From contig JANTQA010000076.1 in assembly GCA_027625915.1 (NCBI GenBank), positions 3,411,501-3,475,500 of the forward strand: a stretch of 64,000 bases of DNA, given 5' to 3'. The position numbers and the translations under genes are program-made. The notes below the pieces were generated by a model, which made no database searches, was not told the DNA's origin, and saw only the letters and a list, made by a program, of their open reading frames with translations. The stretch is from Anaeramoeba flamelloides (taxonomy: Eukaryota > Metamonada > Anaeramoebidae). This document shows, piece by piece, positions 47,401-58,558 of this stretch; the first letter of the stretch is position 1; every line of letters starts with the position of its first letter.

Positions 47401-48412
47401 GAATCGAGTGTTGGAGTCAAACTGTATTTTAATCAAATTTATGTGTTTATTTATATTAAAACAATATTTTCTAAAAATACCTTTTCCCAGTATATTAATA
47501 CATGTAATCTATCAACTTTTTATCAATCTAACTAATTTACTAATGATAATAAGAAAGAACAAAAACAACCCCTATATATATATATATCATGATTAGATTT
47601 AAAATTTATAATTCATAATTATATAATATTTATTGAACAGAAATTATTAGATATTTTTCAATTTTTTTGTCATAAAAATTAATATATCTAAAGACTTTGA
47701 ATAAAGAGCTAACATTATTATGTTTTTATAATTTCTTTCTTTTTTTATTTTATTTTTATTTACTTTCCTCTGTTTACTATAGAAAAAAGATCAAATGAAG
47801 ATAATGAAATAATTGAAAAAGAATCCCAGCTTTTGTATGGATTAATACATTCATCTTATATTTTAACTGATGAAGGAATGGAAAAGATGAAAGAAAAATT
47901 TCTTAATGGTGATTTTGGTGAATGCCCTCGACTCTTATGTAAAAATTCTGTAGTTTTACCAATTGAATTTCAAAATGATATATCTCAAGTAAAATTTCAT
48001 TTCATTTTTAATTTACTATTCACAGGATATCAATGATCAATTTATTGATAAACTGATTATATTTTTTTCCTTTTCATTTTCCTTAACTTATTTTTCCCTT
48101 TTATTTTTTCTTTTTTCTTTTTTCCTTTTTCTTTTCTTTATTTTTATTATCAATAATCAAAAAAAGTGTGTTAAATTATATTGCCCAATATGTAAAAGAG
48201 TGTTTTACCCACCTTATAAATATATGAAGATGATTGGTGCATATTTTGGATCTCAATTTCCACATCTATTTTTGAAAAAATACCCAGAATTTGAGAAAAA
48301 ACAAGAAATGGAAAAATATCAACCAACAATGTTTGGCTTTGATATTCATGAAGAATCAGAGCTTTACTACAAACCACAAAAAAAATCAAAAAAGGATGAT
48401 GATAAAAATTAG
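41212..48412 (+). CDS. Casein kinase 2 regulatory (beta) subunit, three exons, 227 aa
   Basis: Exons are 41212-41443, 47783-47988 and 48167-48412; joined they give 227 aa (family about 215). The protein contains SEWFCSLKGNEFFCKI, YGLIHSSYILTDEGM, and the zinc-finger cysteines CPRLLC and YCPIC; the C-terminal GAYFGSQFPHLFL and FGFDIHEESEL also match. CK2 beta dimerises through this zinc finger, binds two catalytic alpha subunits and tunes substrate choice in nucleus and cytosol. The acidic loop of the family is short here (NEDNEIIEKE). Donor/acceptor pairs: GTTTGT ... CTATAG (phase 1) and GTAAAA ... AAAAAG (phase 0). The stop is TAG, with AATAAA about 10 nt downstream. The first intron is 6.3 kb. 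The C-terminal tail is Lys/Asp-rich. Confidence 0.93.
42347..42815. repeat. Inverted repeat pair in CK2 beta intron 1
   Basis: Arms about 42347-42425 and 42740-42815; TTTTAATTGGGAACATTACT is mirrored by AGTAATGTTCCCAATTAAAA-like sequence; moderately diverged. Confidence 0.65.
45183..45947. mobile_element. TTAA-flanked DNA element (copy 2)
   Basis: Ends GGGATTAGAGTC and GAAGCTAATCCC with TTAA on both sides; about 765 bp, in CK2 beta intron 1. Internal sequence shared with copy 1, for example ACATTTCGCCACAAATTTA. Confidence 0.7.
45976..46560. mobile_element. Mariner-like TIR element, 585 bp (copy 1)
   Basis: TIRs AGGTATTTCCAA and TTGGAAATAGCT, followed inside by GTGGGGCA / TGCCCCAC; TA on both flanks. 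Interior shared with 56275-57054 (CGATCAAAAAGAAA, AAAATATCCGGATAAA). No intact transposase ORF seen. Confidence 0.7.
46634..46925. repeat. Hairpin modules with CTCTACGGCA repeats in CK2 beta intron 1
   Basis: Two palindromes (46637-46712 and 46734-46805) followed by CACGACGG-like and CTCTACGGCACTTC, CTCTACGGCACTCTATGGCA units. Confidence 0.7.
47783..47988 (+). CDS. CK2 beta exon 2
   Basis: Acceptor TTTACTATAG; the split codon becomes GAA. It encodes YGLIHSSYILTDEG and the first zinc pair CPRLLC, and ends at CAA before donor GTAAAA. Confidence 0.9.
48167..48412 (+). CDS. CK2 beta exon 3
   Basis: Follows AATCAAAAAAAG. Starts CVKLYCPIC (second zinc pair) and continues to the Lys/Asp-rich end and TAG. 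The 178-nt intron before it is a T-rich tract. Confidence 0.9.
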   Translation, partial: CVKLYCPICKRVFYPPYKYMKMIGAYFGSQFPHLFLKKYPEFEKKQEMEKYQPTMFGFDIHEESELYYKPQKKSKKDDDKN

Positions 48413-48984
48413 ATCAAAACACAATAAAAAAACTCTATAAAGAGAATTGTTATTAATAATAATATTATTAATTATTATATTAATAAAAGAAAAGGTATCA
48501 AAAATAATCATATCCAAAAATTAAAAATATCTAATTATTTTTAATAATAAGATATTTAAAAAAATTTAAATTTTATTCATTAATTGTTTTTTTTTATTTT
48601 TACATTGACATCAATTTTACTTTTGAGAATAGAATATATCTTGTGATGTAAGTATCAATGATAGAAACTTGTTTTCAAAATTTTTTTGCACACTTGAGTT
48701 TTGATCTAAATAATTTTCATTCCTCAATGTTATCTTAAAGAAAAAAAATAAAAAAACTGTTAGATATTAGTATTTTTTAAATTATTTGGGGGGATATATG
48801 GTGGTTGGGATAATATGCGAAAAATTGCAAATTGTTTTTTTTTTATTGTTGAAGAAGTGTAAATTACACTCTAGTTGCCCTTAGACTTAAATTCCCTTTC
48901 AGAAATTTAAGCGTAAAATCATAGATTTCACGATTATTAATTAACGAAAATAATTTTAAGCTATCATAGTTTAAAATCAATTCA

Positions 48985-49942
48985 TTCAAGATTTATTTCT
49001 TTTTATTTATTAAGAAAAATTAATCTATTTTTTTCATAAGAAGGACATAGCCATGAAAAATGATTAATATTTTCTATTATTTCCTTATGTTCATATTTTA
49101 AACATAAAGGAAAATATTTATTTTAGTTTTTATTTATTACATAATAGTGTCTGTTTAAGCAGTTAGTAAATGTTCTGAATTTTAGGATTGTTGAGCTTGA
49201 ATGATAACTTAAATATTTTTGAGTTTTAAATAAAGAGTTTTGATATTTTATTATTTTGAAATATTTCTCTGGAGTGTTGTCAAGTGCCTAGCTTTTCCAG
49301 AATTCAAAAATATAGAGATAAAATCCATGATTTTGCTCAATTCTTTTAAATTCTGGAAAAGCTTACGGAGATTTTTTTTAATTTAAGAAATAAACCGAAA
49401 ATTTCCAAAATTTTCTTTTTATTTCTCAAATTAAAAAAAAACCTAACGACTTTCCAGCTCTTGGAATTTAATAATTCATTATATGTATATTTATAAATTT
49501 CTTCTTTCAATTCAATGAAATTTTTTGAATTTCAATTGATTGTATTGTTAGTTCGTTTATTAAATTTTATTAATTTTTCCAAATAAGGAAGAGATAAATT
49601 TCTTAATTTATTTTTGAATTTAAATATCTTTTTATTAATTAAAATTACCAGATTTTCAATTTTAAATTCTGTTTTGTAAATCAGAATTGGTGTGTTTCTG
49701 TTTATTTTACATATTTCGGTAATACATGAATTAATCCAAGAATTGTTGTAATTTAAAGTTTTTATTTCATAATTAAAAATTTCTAATCCATATGTTATTT
49801 GACTTAATATAAAAGATTTAAATAATCTTATTTTTAAGTTATTTTTAAGAGAATTGTTGTTAAATAATTGTTTACAGCTATTATACGTCTCTTTTGATTT
49901 TTTTAAATTATAGACTGTATGTGAAATATAATAAAAAATTGC
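48985..49942 (-). mobile_element. LINE ORF2 remnant (RT thumb/C-terminal part and zinc knuckle), interrupted by a hairpin module
   Basis: Minus-strand translation of 49942-49532 is open and reads LFKSFILSQITYGLEIF, the hallmark of the segment after the LINE reverse transcriptase domain. It continues through a TGA to LLNSKSWKVV near 49450. After the 160-bp hairpin module (49290-49449) the homology resumes: KFRTFTNCLNRHYY, then a TAA, then FPLCLKYEHKEIIENINHFSWLCPSYEKN. This is the same CCHC-type knuckle as in the copy at 17.1 kb. Further stops follow. Decayed, 5'-truncated copy. Confidence 0.72.
49290..49449. repeat. Two-hairpin module inserted in a LINE remnant
   Basis: CCTAGC, hairpin 1 (CCAGAATTCAAAAATATAGA with mirror), CTTACGG, hairpin 2 (TTAATTTAAGAAATAAACCG with mirror) and CCTAACG. 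LINE homology stops and resumes at its borders. Confidence 0.75.
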
Positions 49943-50974
49943 AAATTGTTATCAAGATTATTCGACTCATTTTTTATTTTTGTCTAGCAATGGTCAGAAA
50001 TTCCACATATCTATATAATACTGATTCTCTTCACACAAAACGAGTAGAATAATATTCTTAAAAATTTGCAATTCTTTGACAGTTAAGCTTACACTGATGT
50101 TGATTTTTAAACTTTTGAGTTACTAATTATCTGAGGAACTATCATATCAAAAAAAAAAAAAAAAACACATTTATCCATTAAAAAATCAAATTGTACAAAT
50201 ACTATCCTTGAAATCGTTGTTGGGAAATTAAATTCAAGAAAATACGAAAAAGAACCTAAAACAATAAAAGTAAGAGATAATCACAATTCGTTTGTAAAAG
50301 TGTTATAACTTACGACAAAATGTAAAAATAAATGTAATTTAAATGTTCAAAACCCATACGTAATGTGATCTTTGAAAGTAGGGGTTGTTTATTGGGGGTA
50401 TTGAAATGATCTTTATTTTTTAAGCAGAAAATTATGATTATTTTATTATTTTTTTTTTGTTTAAACATTTTTTAATAAATTTTTTTTTCAAGGGTGTTTA
50501 AATGGAAGAATTATTAGTATTTTATATCAAATAAAGATTGTAATATAACACCTTAAACAATAAAAATGATTTATAAGACAGTAAAAAAAGGGATAGACAT
50601 TATCGGGTAAATTTTTGTATTTTGAGGAAAACATTTCTTGATCCCAAAATTGAAACAATAGTTAACAAAAGAAATCAAAATTTACAATTGTTTTTTTTTT
50701 TTTTTTGATATAATGACAACTTATATCCAAATTCTTTTCTATTATATAATTACACTAGAAAAGAAGTATACTGTGATTGGAAATAATTCAAATAGACTCA
50801 GGAACAATGAATTTTTGTTTTTCGTAAGTTTTTTAAGTGAAATTAAGAATACTGAAAGTGTAAAAATCATTTTACACCAAAGTACAAATTTACAAAAAAA
50901 AAAAAGAATAACATTTTTTTATTATTTTATTATCATAGAGGGGAGGTTCAACATTATTGCATCATGTTTGCATT

Positions 50975-51165
50975 TAGGTTTTTTTAATTTGAGAAATTTA
51001 AAGAAAATTTCATAAATTTTCGATTTATTTATCAAATTAAAAAAAAACCACCTTTATCTTTACAGAATTTAAAGAATTAAACAGAATCAAAGATTTTTCT
51101 CTATTCTTTTGAATTTTGGAAAACCTAGATACTCTACGGACACTCTACGGACACATTCTGAAACT
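50975..51165. repeat. Two-hairpin module with CTCTACGGACA repeats
   Basis: Hairpins at 50977-51047 and 51060-51124, then ACTCTACGGACACTCTACGG. Lies about 450 bp upstream of the BLOC1S1 homologue. Confidence 0.65.
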
Positions 51166-51608
51166 ACAAATTTATTTTTGGTGTTTTTTTATACTCGTAA
51201 AATGTAGGAAAGATTATTGCTCAAAAAAACTTAAAATATTCAATTCTTGAAGCAATTTTAACTTAAAATTCTTCAAATGCAAGACACATGCTGTTAGTTC
51301 TAAACTTATTATCCACAGATAATAAAATACAAATTGTTTTTAAGTTCTAATAATTTTCTTTTTCAATTTGGATTAAAAAAAGAAACCAAAAATGATTTTG
51401 TGATCCAAATTGGAGAAAAATTTCTCAAAACATTTCATCACAATTGAAAAGAGAGAGGATCAAAAGGCTTTCAGGCAATTTGGTAAATTGGCAGTGTAGT
51501 CCTTAAGAATTGTAAAATAATTTATTACCTAATTATAAAAATCAATTGAAACATTTTTCTCCATTTTTATACATCCTTAATTATTTGCAATTTTTTTCTA
51601 CTTTCAAA

Positions 51609-51980
51609 ATGGATTCAATAACAGACTTCTTTTCTGATTTTCAAAACCGTAGAAACACTATGGTAAAAAATAATGAAAATAAATGGAATGATGTAAAGGC
51701 ATCAGGGAATCAATTGAATACAACTTTGGTTGATAATGTGAATGATCTAATTTCAACTATTTATCACAACCAAAAAATCATAGATCATAAATGCGCACAA
51801 TTAAAAGATCAAACAACAAACTCTCTATCTCTTCATTCGCAGGCGTCAAATGATTTGGTTAAATTTGAAAAGGAATTTTTAACAGTTACTTCGATCGTGG
51901 ACTGGGCAAGATCAATTGAAAAAAAGTTAAAGGGCATTCACCATTATTATCAAAAAATCGAAAATTCAGAAAAGGACTAA
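51609..51980 (+). CDS. BLOC1S1 / GCN5L1 homologue
   Basis: 123 codons from ATG 51609 (MDSITDFFSDFQ). The open frame extends 21 codons upstream, but that part is hydrophobic and unlike the family. The helical body ends in the family signature: HNQKIIDHKCAQLKDQ matches the MNQRKLDHEVKTLQ segment of human BLOC1S1, and VDWARSIEKKLKGIHHYYQ matches VENWARSIELDMRTIATAL. Length is typical (human about 125). The protein is a coiled-coil subunit shared by BLOC-1 and BORC, acting in endosome/lysosome biogenesis and positioning; a mitochondrial acetylation role is also reported in animals. Single exon, no visible anomalies. Confidence 0.9.
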   Translation: MDSITDFFSDFQNRRNTMVKNNENKWNDVKASGNQLNTTLVDNVNDLISTIYHNQKIIDHKCAQLKDQTTNSLSLHSQASNDLVKFEKEFLTVTSIVDWARSIEKKLKGIHHYYQKIENSEKD

Positions 51981-54900
51981 ATACTTTCTTTTTGGAGAGG
52001 CTTATTGGAAATAAATCACAAAATTTAATTTTTTTCTTCTTTTTTTATTATTTCTTTTTGTTTTTTTTTTTATTTTTTTATCCAATCATTTTTTCAAAAA
52101 ATGCCAAACAACAATCCCTTTTTTAAGATTGTTATATCATCTTGAACTGACAAGAGTTCGCTTTTACACTTCTGCATTTTTATATCAAAAACTTTATGTA
52201 GTCATGCCTTTAATGACAACTAAGTGGCTTTTATTTCCTTTTTGATTAAAGAATGAGATCATTAATTGTTTGGATTTTTGTATCTGCCTTGAAAAGGTTT
52301 GAGTATATTATTAAAATGTGTACAATAATCATACGTATGACCATTATGCTAATACCGTACTTGTCTTTGATAAATAAATGTAAAAAATTTTTTTGAACAA
52401 CAAAATGAAGAATTATCTTTTCCAAATTTAAAACTGTAGTTTAGATGATGAACCAAGACAACATTTCTTTTTTTTTTAAAAGTTGAAATATAAAGATGAT
52501 TAATTATTTGCAAACAAAAATGGAAAGATTCTTCATTATCACTACTTATTTTTATCTATTTCAAATTTGCATTAAAATTTCGCCTTTTCATTTTCTTTTT
52601 TGCTTTGGTGACTTTGTTATTATCATCATAATCGATGATTAATTGGAATCAAATTCTCTCAACAAATGCTTAGAAAATGTTAAAAAGGATCTGTTATCTC
52701 CAATCTGAAGCAGTAATTCAAAACAAAAACTTTAACTTAACAATGGAGGAGATAATAAGAAAATTTTCAAAAGTAGAAATTTGTTTAAATTAAAAAAATA
52801 TTGATTTTTGGTTTCAATACTAATTTTTGGGTAGTGGTTTGTTTTTTTAGGAACGAATGTACTCTCTTCTCACTTTATGTCAGAGATGACAGCAGATATT
52901 GATAGAAAAAAATATTTAGCTGAGTACTATTTGTTAAAATTAAAATAAAATCTTCTAAATCTATAAAGTATTTTTTTGAAATTTGTGTTTTGTTGAAATG
53001 AATGAGTTAACCCCATCTATACAATTTATTAAATTGATTCTCTTTTTTGAAATCCAAAATTCATAGGTTTCGAATACAAAACTCAAAAAAGTAAACTTTT
53101 ATTTTTATTAACAATTAAGTTAATTCTTGAAAATTTAAAATATATTTTTCGTTTTTTTGTTGTAAAGTATTGATTTTGAAATAAAATTTTTTATTTTGTT
53201 ATTATTTTTCATTATTAATATTTCAATTCTAATCTCAGTTAATAAAAAAAAAAATGGTTATAGGTGATTTAGATTGATGGATATATGATAGAAAAATTAT
53301 CAAAAATTTATCAAGTAAATTTAGATCTGAATTTCGTTGATAAATTTTTTATTGTTAAAAGTTTTAAAAAGTTGTAAAGAAATTTTCAATTTTGAAAAAT
53401 TTTTTCAACAAATTGTTTGGTCTTATTCATAATAATGTTATTATTAATTTAAAGTATTTTTTAAAGAAACAAAATTGATTTTAAATTTTGAGGATGAAAT
53501 ATTTTGATTTATAAATATCTTTTTGAAAATTTTATATTGAATGATCGTTTTTCATCTTTAAACAAAAAAAATATATTTTATTTGTAAATTTTGTAAGAGA
53601 CTTAAAAATTTAATTGTCCAGTTTATCCTTCTTATGATAAATTAAATATTTTTCAATACGTTAAATCAATCAATTTTTTGGTGAACCAAAAGTATTACAG
53701 AAGGTCGTAGGTTACCATAAACTTTTAAATAAAACACAATTGATTTTTCTATTAGAATTTTTTTTTTTTGGAATAATAACCCTTATTTCCGAATTTTTTT
53801 AAAATGTAAAATAAGAATAGAAAAATCAATTGTATTTTATGTAAATTTTAATTCTATGCTTGGAAAGAATGTACCTTAAAAAAGAAAAAATATCTTAATA
53901 TTAATAGTACTGGTGACAAAGATTTGATATTGTTTAATAACTTTAGGGTAATTATAATAAAAAAGGTAAAAAATTTTAAATAATGTGAGAAATAGAATGA
54001 ATTTAAAGGTTTTTGTTTCAATGGAAAATGAAAAAATAATTAGTCACACTGTAAAAATTATCTTTTTTTGGGTTTCTTTGTTGAACGGAATTTTTTATCA
54101 TTTTACATATAAAAAAATTGTAAGTAGATAATATTAAATATAACAAGTGATGTCGATCTGAAAAATATAACATCATTTTTAATATTTTTTCTAATATTTT
54201 TTATTGAGAAAAATAACCTTAATAAAATATTTTAAAATTATACCCTGTTGTCATAGAGTTTCGATCCCTACAGAATTTTTAATTTGTATATATTTATTAT
54301 ATAATTTTTTTTTGAGATTTTGTTGTTTTTCATCTTAAGGAGTATGAGTTACCAGAGATTCTTATTCAATTAAAATTTATTATAATTGAATTGTAAATAA
54401 TATCAGTTTTACACCATTCTTATGAATAATAAAAATCTATTACAAATATTATTGAACAATAAATAATTTGATAATTAATAAAGAACTCCCGAAAATATTA
54501 TCTCATTTTGAAGATTTTTTTAATTTATTTATCGAAGATAAAAAGAATAGAAAAGAAAAATAAAAATATTCCAGGATTTACTAATATCAATTTAGAATTT
54601 TCAAAAACGGTATTATTTTTTCATTTTTTAAATATCAAATTTTCGGTAATTGGTTTGTATTTATTAACTTAAATCATGGTTGATTTTTTTCTTTCCTTTT
54701 GAATCACTTCGAACACAAAATATACTAATTACATGTGTTATAAAATATATAATTCGGATTTTTATGAATAAATATATGATCTAAAATTTGTAAATAATGA
54801 TCTTAAAAAGAAATATTTATAAGTAAAATTTATTATCTGCTACAAGAAAAAGATAACTTGAAACTTATTTGTTTGTTCAGATGATCTAATTATTTTTTAA

Positions 54901-56274
54901 TGTAAATTTTCTAAAAAAATTATTTTTTTTTTTTTAAAGTTTTTTAAAATTATCAAAAAAAATTCTGATTTTAAATGATTAAAATATATTATCTTTTATG
55001 GTTTTTTTATGTCTACCTAGCACCCCAACATTACCTAAAATGTTTTTGTGAACACAACATACATTTATTTTATCTAGATATTTTATGTTCAATTTAAAAT
55101 TTGTTCTATTTTTGGATTTGAATTTGGTACTAAGGTCTAATTTTGATTAGAAATTGATCTTTTATAAAAAAATATTATTGTAATGATATAAAAAAATAAG
55201 ATTTTTTTCTAATATAAATTTTGAATATTTTTTCAAAAAATAATTGTTTAAATTTAAATTTTTAGACATCTTTTTGAGTAAAATTAATATTTAATTTTTT
55301 TTTTAATTTTTATGAATATTTAATTTTGTACTTTTTTACATTCTAGACATAAAATAACTAATATTATTTAATAAACGATCATATCTTTTTTTTCCAGATC
55401 CTATTTTTTTTTTTAGAAAATAAACTTTTTACAAAGATATTATTCAAAATTGTATAAGAGTAAAACTAAAAATTAAAAAAATTGTTTTATTGGTTTCAAA
55501 TATTATATGATTATCTATGAATAATATATGAAAGTTATTATATATATATATATATATTAAAAATTTTTTGGGATAGATTCTTTTATCTTTTAAAATGATT
55601 TTATTGGTTAATTCTTTTATAATAAATGAAATTATTTTACAATTTGTTTTTTTTTGTTTGTTTTTTCAAGCATTTTCTATTGTTAAATTATTTTTTTATA
55701 AAATTCTTCATATTTTAACTCTTATTTTTTGATTCAAAGAAAGGAAATTTATTTCTCTCGTAATTTAATATTTGATTAATATTTTTATTTAAAAAAAATG
55801 AAATTTTTACTGTAATCTATTTATTTTTTTTTTTTTAATCATAAAATGAACAACTTGGCTTGATTTTTATTATTAAAAAATCAATATATTGTGTTTTAAA
55901 TTATTATTATTGTAATAAAAATTCTTATTTAAAAAAAGTAAAAAAAGAATAAAAATCTTTAAAGAAAATCTAAAAAATGTATCTATTATTAATTATTAAT
56001 TTTTTTTCTCAATAACCAAAATAATACAAAAACACAACCACATATCTCCGAAATGTTTTGGTTTTTTATTAGAAATCAAATCTGGATTAAAGATAAATAA
56101 GTAAATAAATATATTAGCTCAAGAAAATTATTTTAAATATATATATTTTAAAATTAGATTAAATTTAGGTAAATTATATGGGGGGGGGGGTACTTAGATT
56201 CATATATTCTATTTTGTTCAAGTATAAATAATTAGTAAATCTTTTTTATATTCCATATGAGAATAAAACTATAA
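51981..56274. other. Very AT-rich intergenic region
   Basis: Holds repeat B copy 3. A stretch near 54350-54620 resembles the subterminal part of the TTAA family but has no clear ends. TA microsatellite at about 55540; G10 run near 56181. No gene seen. Confidence 0.4.
52850..53560 (-). repeat. Dispersed repeat B, copy 3 (reverse, partial)
   Basis: Reverse-complement match to about 18600-19100, for example GATTCTCTTTTTTGAAATCC and ACAAATTGTTTGGTCTTATT. Confidence 0.55.
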
Positions 56275-57054
56275 AGTATTGGCAAAAAATTTGGACATTT
56301 TTTTCGATATTTCTTAAAAAATCCTCTTTGTTAGTATTTATATTTTTGCAAACCTGTAATATCCAAAATAAGTGAAATATTAATGCTGATTGAATCATGA
56401 AAACTCTGGTATTTATTTTCAAATATGACCATTGAAATATATCAAAAAACTGAAAAAAAAAAAATAAAACTTTTATGGTAAGCCCAATGTATCAATCAAT
56501 TTCAATAAAAAATTGGAAATATCGAAACAATATAAACGATTTTTTATTAATAACATATTCTTAGAGGTTTTCATCACAATTAGAAGATTTCTCAAGGTTA
56601 ATCCAATTGAGAAAATAATTTATTCGATCAAAAAGAAAAATATAATAAAATTTTTTGAGCCGATAAAATATCCGATAAATATCAAGATTGGAATTTTAGT
56701 ATATTTTTATTATATAACTTTTTACTAAAAAATACATTGAATTCTTCTGTTGAATCAATAAATGATTTTTAATAATTGGAGGTTTTTGAATATAGCCAGT
56801 TTCACTTTTAAGACATATATTTTGAACTAAATTTAACAGGCTAAAAAATATTAAATTAAGACACATTATTTGGAATTTTTTTTTTCATAAAGTATTTTAT
56901 AATAATCCGAATATTGTGCTTTAATTTAGAATTTTTTTGTTCCTTAATTTTCGTTGAAATTTTGTGCTTTAGAAGTGGAACTGTGTATATTAATATTTGA
57001 ATTAAGTTTAATCAAGGGTTTTTAAAATCAATTTGTCCCACTTTTTGAGAAATA
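56275..57054. mobile_element. Mariner-like TIR element (copy 2), host of a nested MITE
   Basis: Left AGTATTGGCAAAAAATTTGG and right TTTGTCCCACTTTTTGAGAA are diverged versions of the termini of copy 1. Shared interior CGATCAAAAAGAAA and AAATATCCGATAAA. The 195-bp MITE at 56793 is inserted in it. Confidence 0.6.
56793..56987. mobile_element. MITE, about 196-bp family (copy 3, nested)
   Basis: Left end TAGCCAGTTTCACTTTTAAG, right end AGAAGTGGAACTGTGTA, TA on both flanks. More diverged than copies 1 and 2. It lies inside the mariner-like element at 56275-57054. Confidence 0.75.
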
Positions 57055-57586
57055 AACTAAATTTCAATATAATAGTAACATTTTTTTCTTAATTTTTTTT
57101 TTACTTTTTTTTATTTTATTTTTAGATTAAAAACAAATATTTCTAGTCTATAGAACTAAATATTAAACTATTAATTTTTTTATTATAATAGACAACTTCA
57201 ATTTATAAAAATAATTAATTTTTCAAAATCTTGATTTTATATGGGTCAATGATTCTGAAATGGAAGTTACTTTCAAAGTCTTGTATTGGGAAAATGGTTT
57301 AAAAAGAAAACCAAAAATTAAAATAAATTGAATCAAAATTTTCAAATTTTAGTAAAAATAATATTTAAATTAATAATATTGATTTGCAAAATTACTTTTT
57401 TTTTGAATGAATGATATTCCAAATTACCAAACATATACACCTTGGTTAAAAATTTGTATAAGATAAAGAAAAAGAAAACGTTAAAATATTTTCAAATAGA
57501 ATTATTTTTTAATTATTATGATGATATTAAGATTAATTTACCTGAAAAATGAAATATTTAATATATAAAAAATTTCCAATGAGTGT

Positions 57587-58555
57587 TTAATTATCGCTCT
57601 CTGATTGTGAATCTTCTTCATCTAAATCGATTTCAATTTCAGCGCCTCTTTGTGTTTTAGGGATCCACCCTTTTTTTTTCAAAAATAATTTCAAAACTTG
57701 TTGATTTTCATTTTCATCTGAATTTAATGAATATTTTTTTTTTGATGATCTTTTTGAATTTTTTTTCTTGGAATTATTTTTTGATTTCTTGGATTTATAA
57801 TTTTTCTGAGATTTATTATTGGTATGGAAATCAGAACCAGAACCAGAACCAGAACCAGAATCATAACCAGAACCAGAACCAGAATCGAGGTCAAAATCTG
57901 AATTAGAATCTAAATAAAAATCAAATTTCGATTTCTGATCAGAATTAAATAAAATTGATTGTGGATTATTATTAAAAATTGCTATACCAATTGTTTCCAT
58001 TTGTTTACAAAAATAATTCCAATATAAAACATCAATTGAGTTTCTACATAGCAAGTATTGGATATAAATTTGATGGTTATTAAGCGACATTGAATTTAAA
58101 ATTTCTTTTTCCGTTTTCAATATTAAATTTATATTCTTTGGGATTTCTGAAAATATAATTAAAGATGGATGGTTTAAAACAATTTTTTCATAGCAGTCAA
58201 CCTTTAAGCTAATCAGTGCAATGTTACAGCTACCGCTTTGAGATTTAAACTTTTTTATCAATAAATTAATAAAGTTTTCGTCAAGGTTTGGGACAATTTT
58301 TATGAATTCAAATTGTCTTTCATGAATTCTATTTGCGATATCATCAATCATTTTTTCATTTTCTGCAAAAATTATTAATTTTTTGAAGTCATTTCCCTGG
58401 GTTAAAGAAATTGAAGAAATCACGTCAAGGATATATGACATTATAATTTTTTTTTTGTATACTATACTTGAATTATACAGATCATTTAAATATTTTACTT
58501 TTTTTTCTTTTAATTTTTTCAAATTATGTTTTATTTGTTTTTTTGATATTTTCAT
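57587..58555 (-). CDS. SMARCAL1-like protein, helicase C-lobe and acidic tail (same frame as the N-terminal part, after one TAA)
   Basis: 322 codons from ATG 58555, one codon after the TAA of the preceding part and in the same frame (TAA AAA ATG). Residues about 45-190 align with the SNF2 C-lobe of SMARCAL1. KLIIFAENEKMIDDIANRI corresponds to the KFLVFAHH segment, CNIALISLKV to motif V, and PSLIIFSEIPKNINLILKTE to the LVFAEL ... QAEDR region. The Gln/Arg residues of motif VI (arginine finger) are not present. The rest is low-complexity: Asp-Ser, a Ser-Gly repeat and a Lys/Ser block, then GWIPKTQRGAEIEIDLDEED and an acidic end. It is probably the second half of one ancestral protein. Whether it is made by read-through, reinitiation, as a separate transcript, or not at all cannot be told. 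I see no GT-AG intron that would remove the stop. Confidence 0.75.
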   Translation of the reverse strand: MKISKKQIKHNLKKLKEKKVKYLNDLYNSSIVYKKKIIMSYILDVISSISLTQGNDFKKLIIFAENEKMIDDIANRIHERQFEFIKIVPNLDENFINLLIKKFKSQSGSCNIALISLKVDCYEKIVLNHPSLIIFSEIPKNINLILKTEKEILNSMSLNNHQIYIQYLLCRNSIDVLYWNYFCKQMETIGIAIFNNNPQSILFNSDQKSKFDFYLDSNSDFDLDSGSGSGYDSGSGSGSGSDFHTNNKSQKNYKSKKSKNNSKKKNSKRSSKKKYSLNSDENENQQVLKLFLKKKGWIPKTQRGAEIEIDLDEEDSQSESDN

Positions 58556-58558
58556 TTT

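Larger units (their letters stand above)
41444..47782. other. 6.3 kb first intron of the CK2 beta gene
   Basis: Bounded by GTTTGT and CTATAG. It contains a foldback (42347-42815), a complete-looking TTAA element (45183-45947), a mariner-like element (45976-46560), a hairpin/CTCTACGG cluster (46634-46925) and a GC-richer patch (47090-47300) with a 69-codon ORF that I do not recognise. The rest is AT-rich without visible genes. Confidence 0.8.

Noticed and set aside
50713-51015. 100-codon ORF upstream of the BLOC1S1 homologue
   Set aside because: Its 3' part runs through a hairpin module, so the frame is probably accidental.
54240-54285. GTTTCGATCCC, similar to a tRNA T-arm
   Set aside because: No acceptor stem, D-arm or anticodon arm can be formed around it; no other tRNA or rRNA signs in the window.
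56513-56728. 71-codon ORF as a possible transposase relic
   Set aside because: No DDE or helix-turn-helix pattern; not open in the homologous element at 45976-46560.
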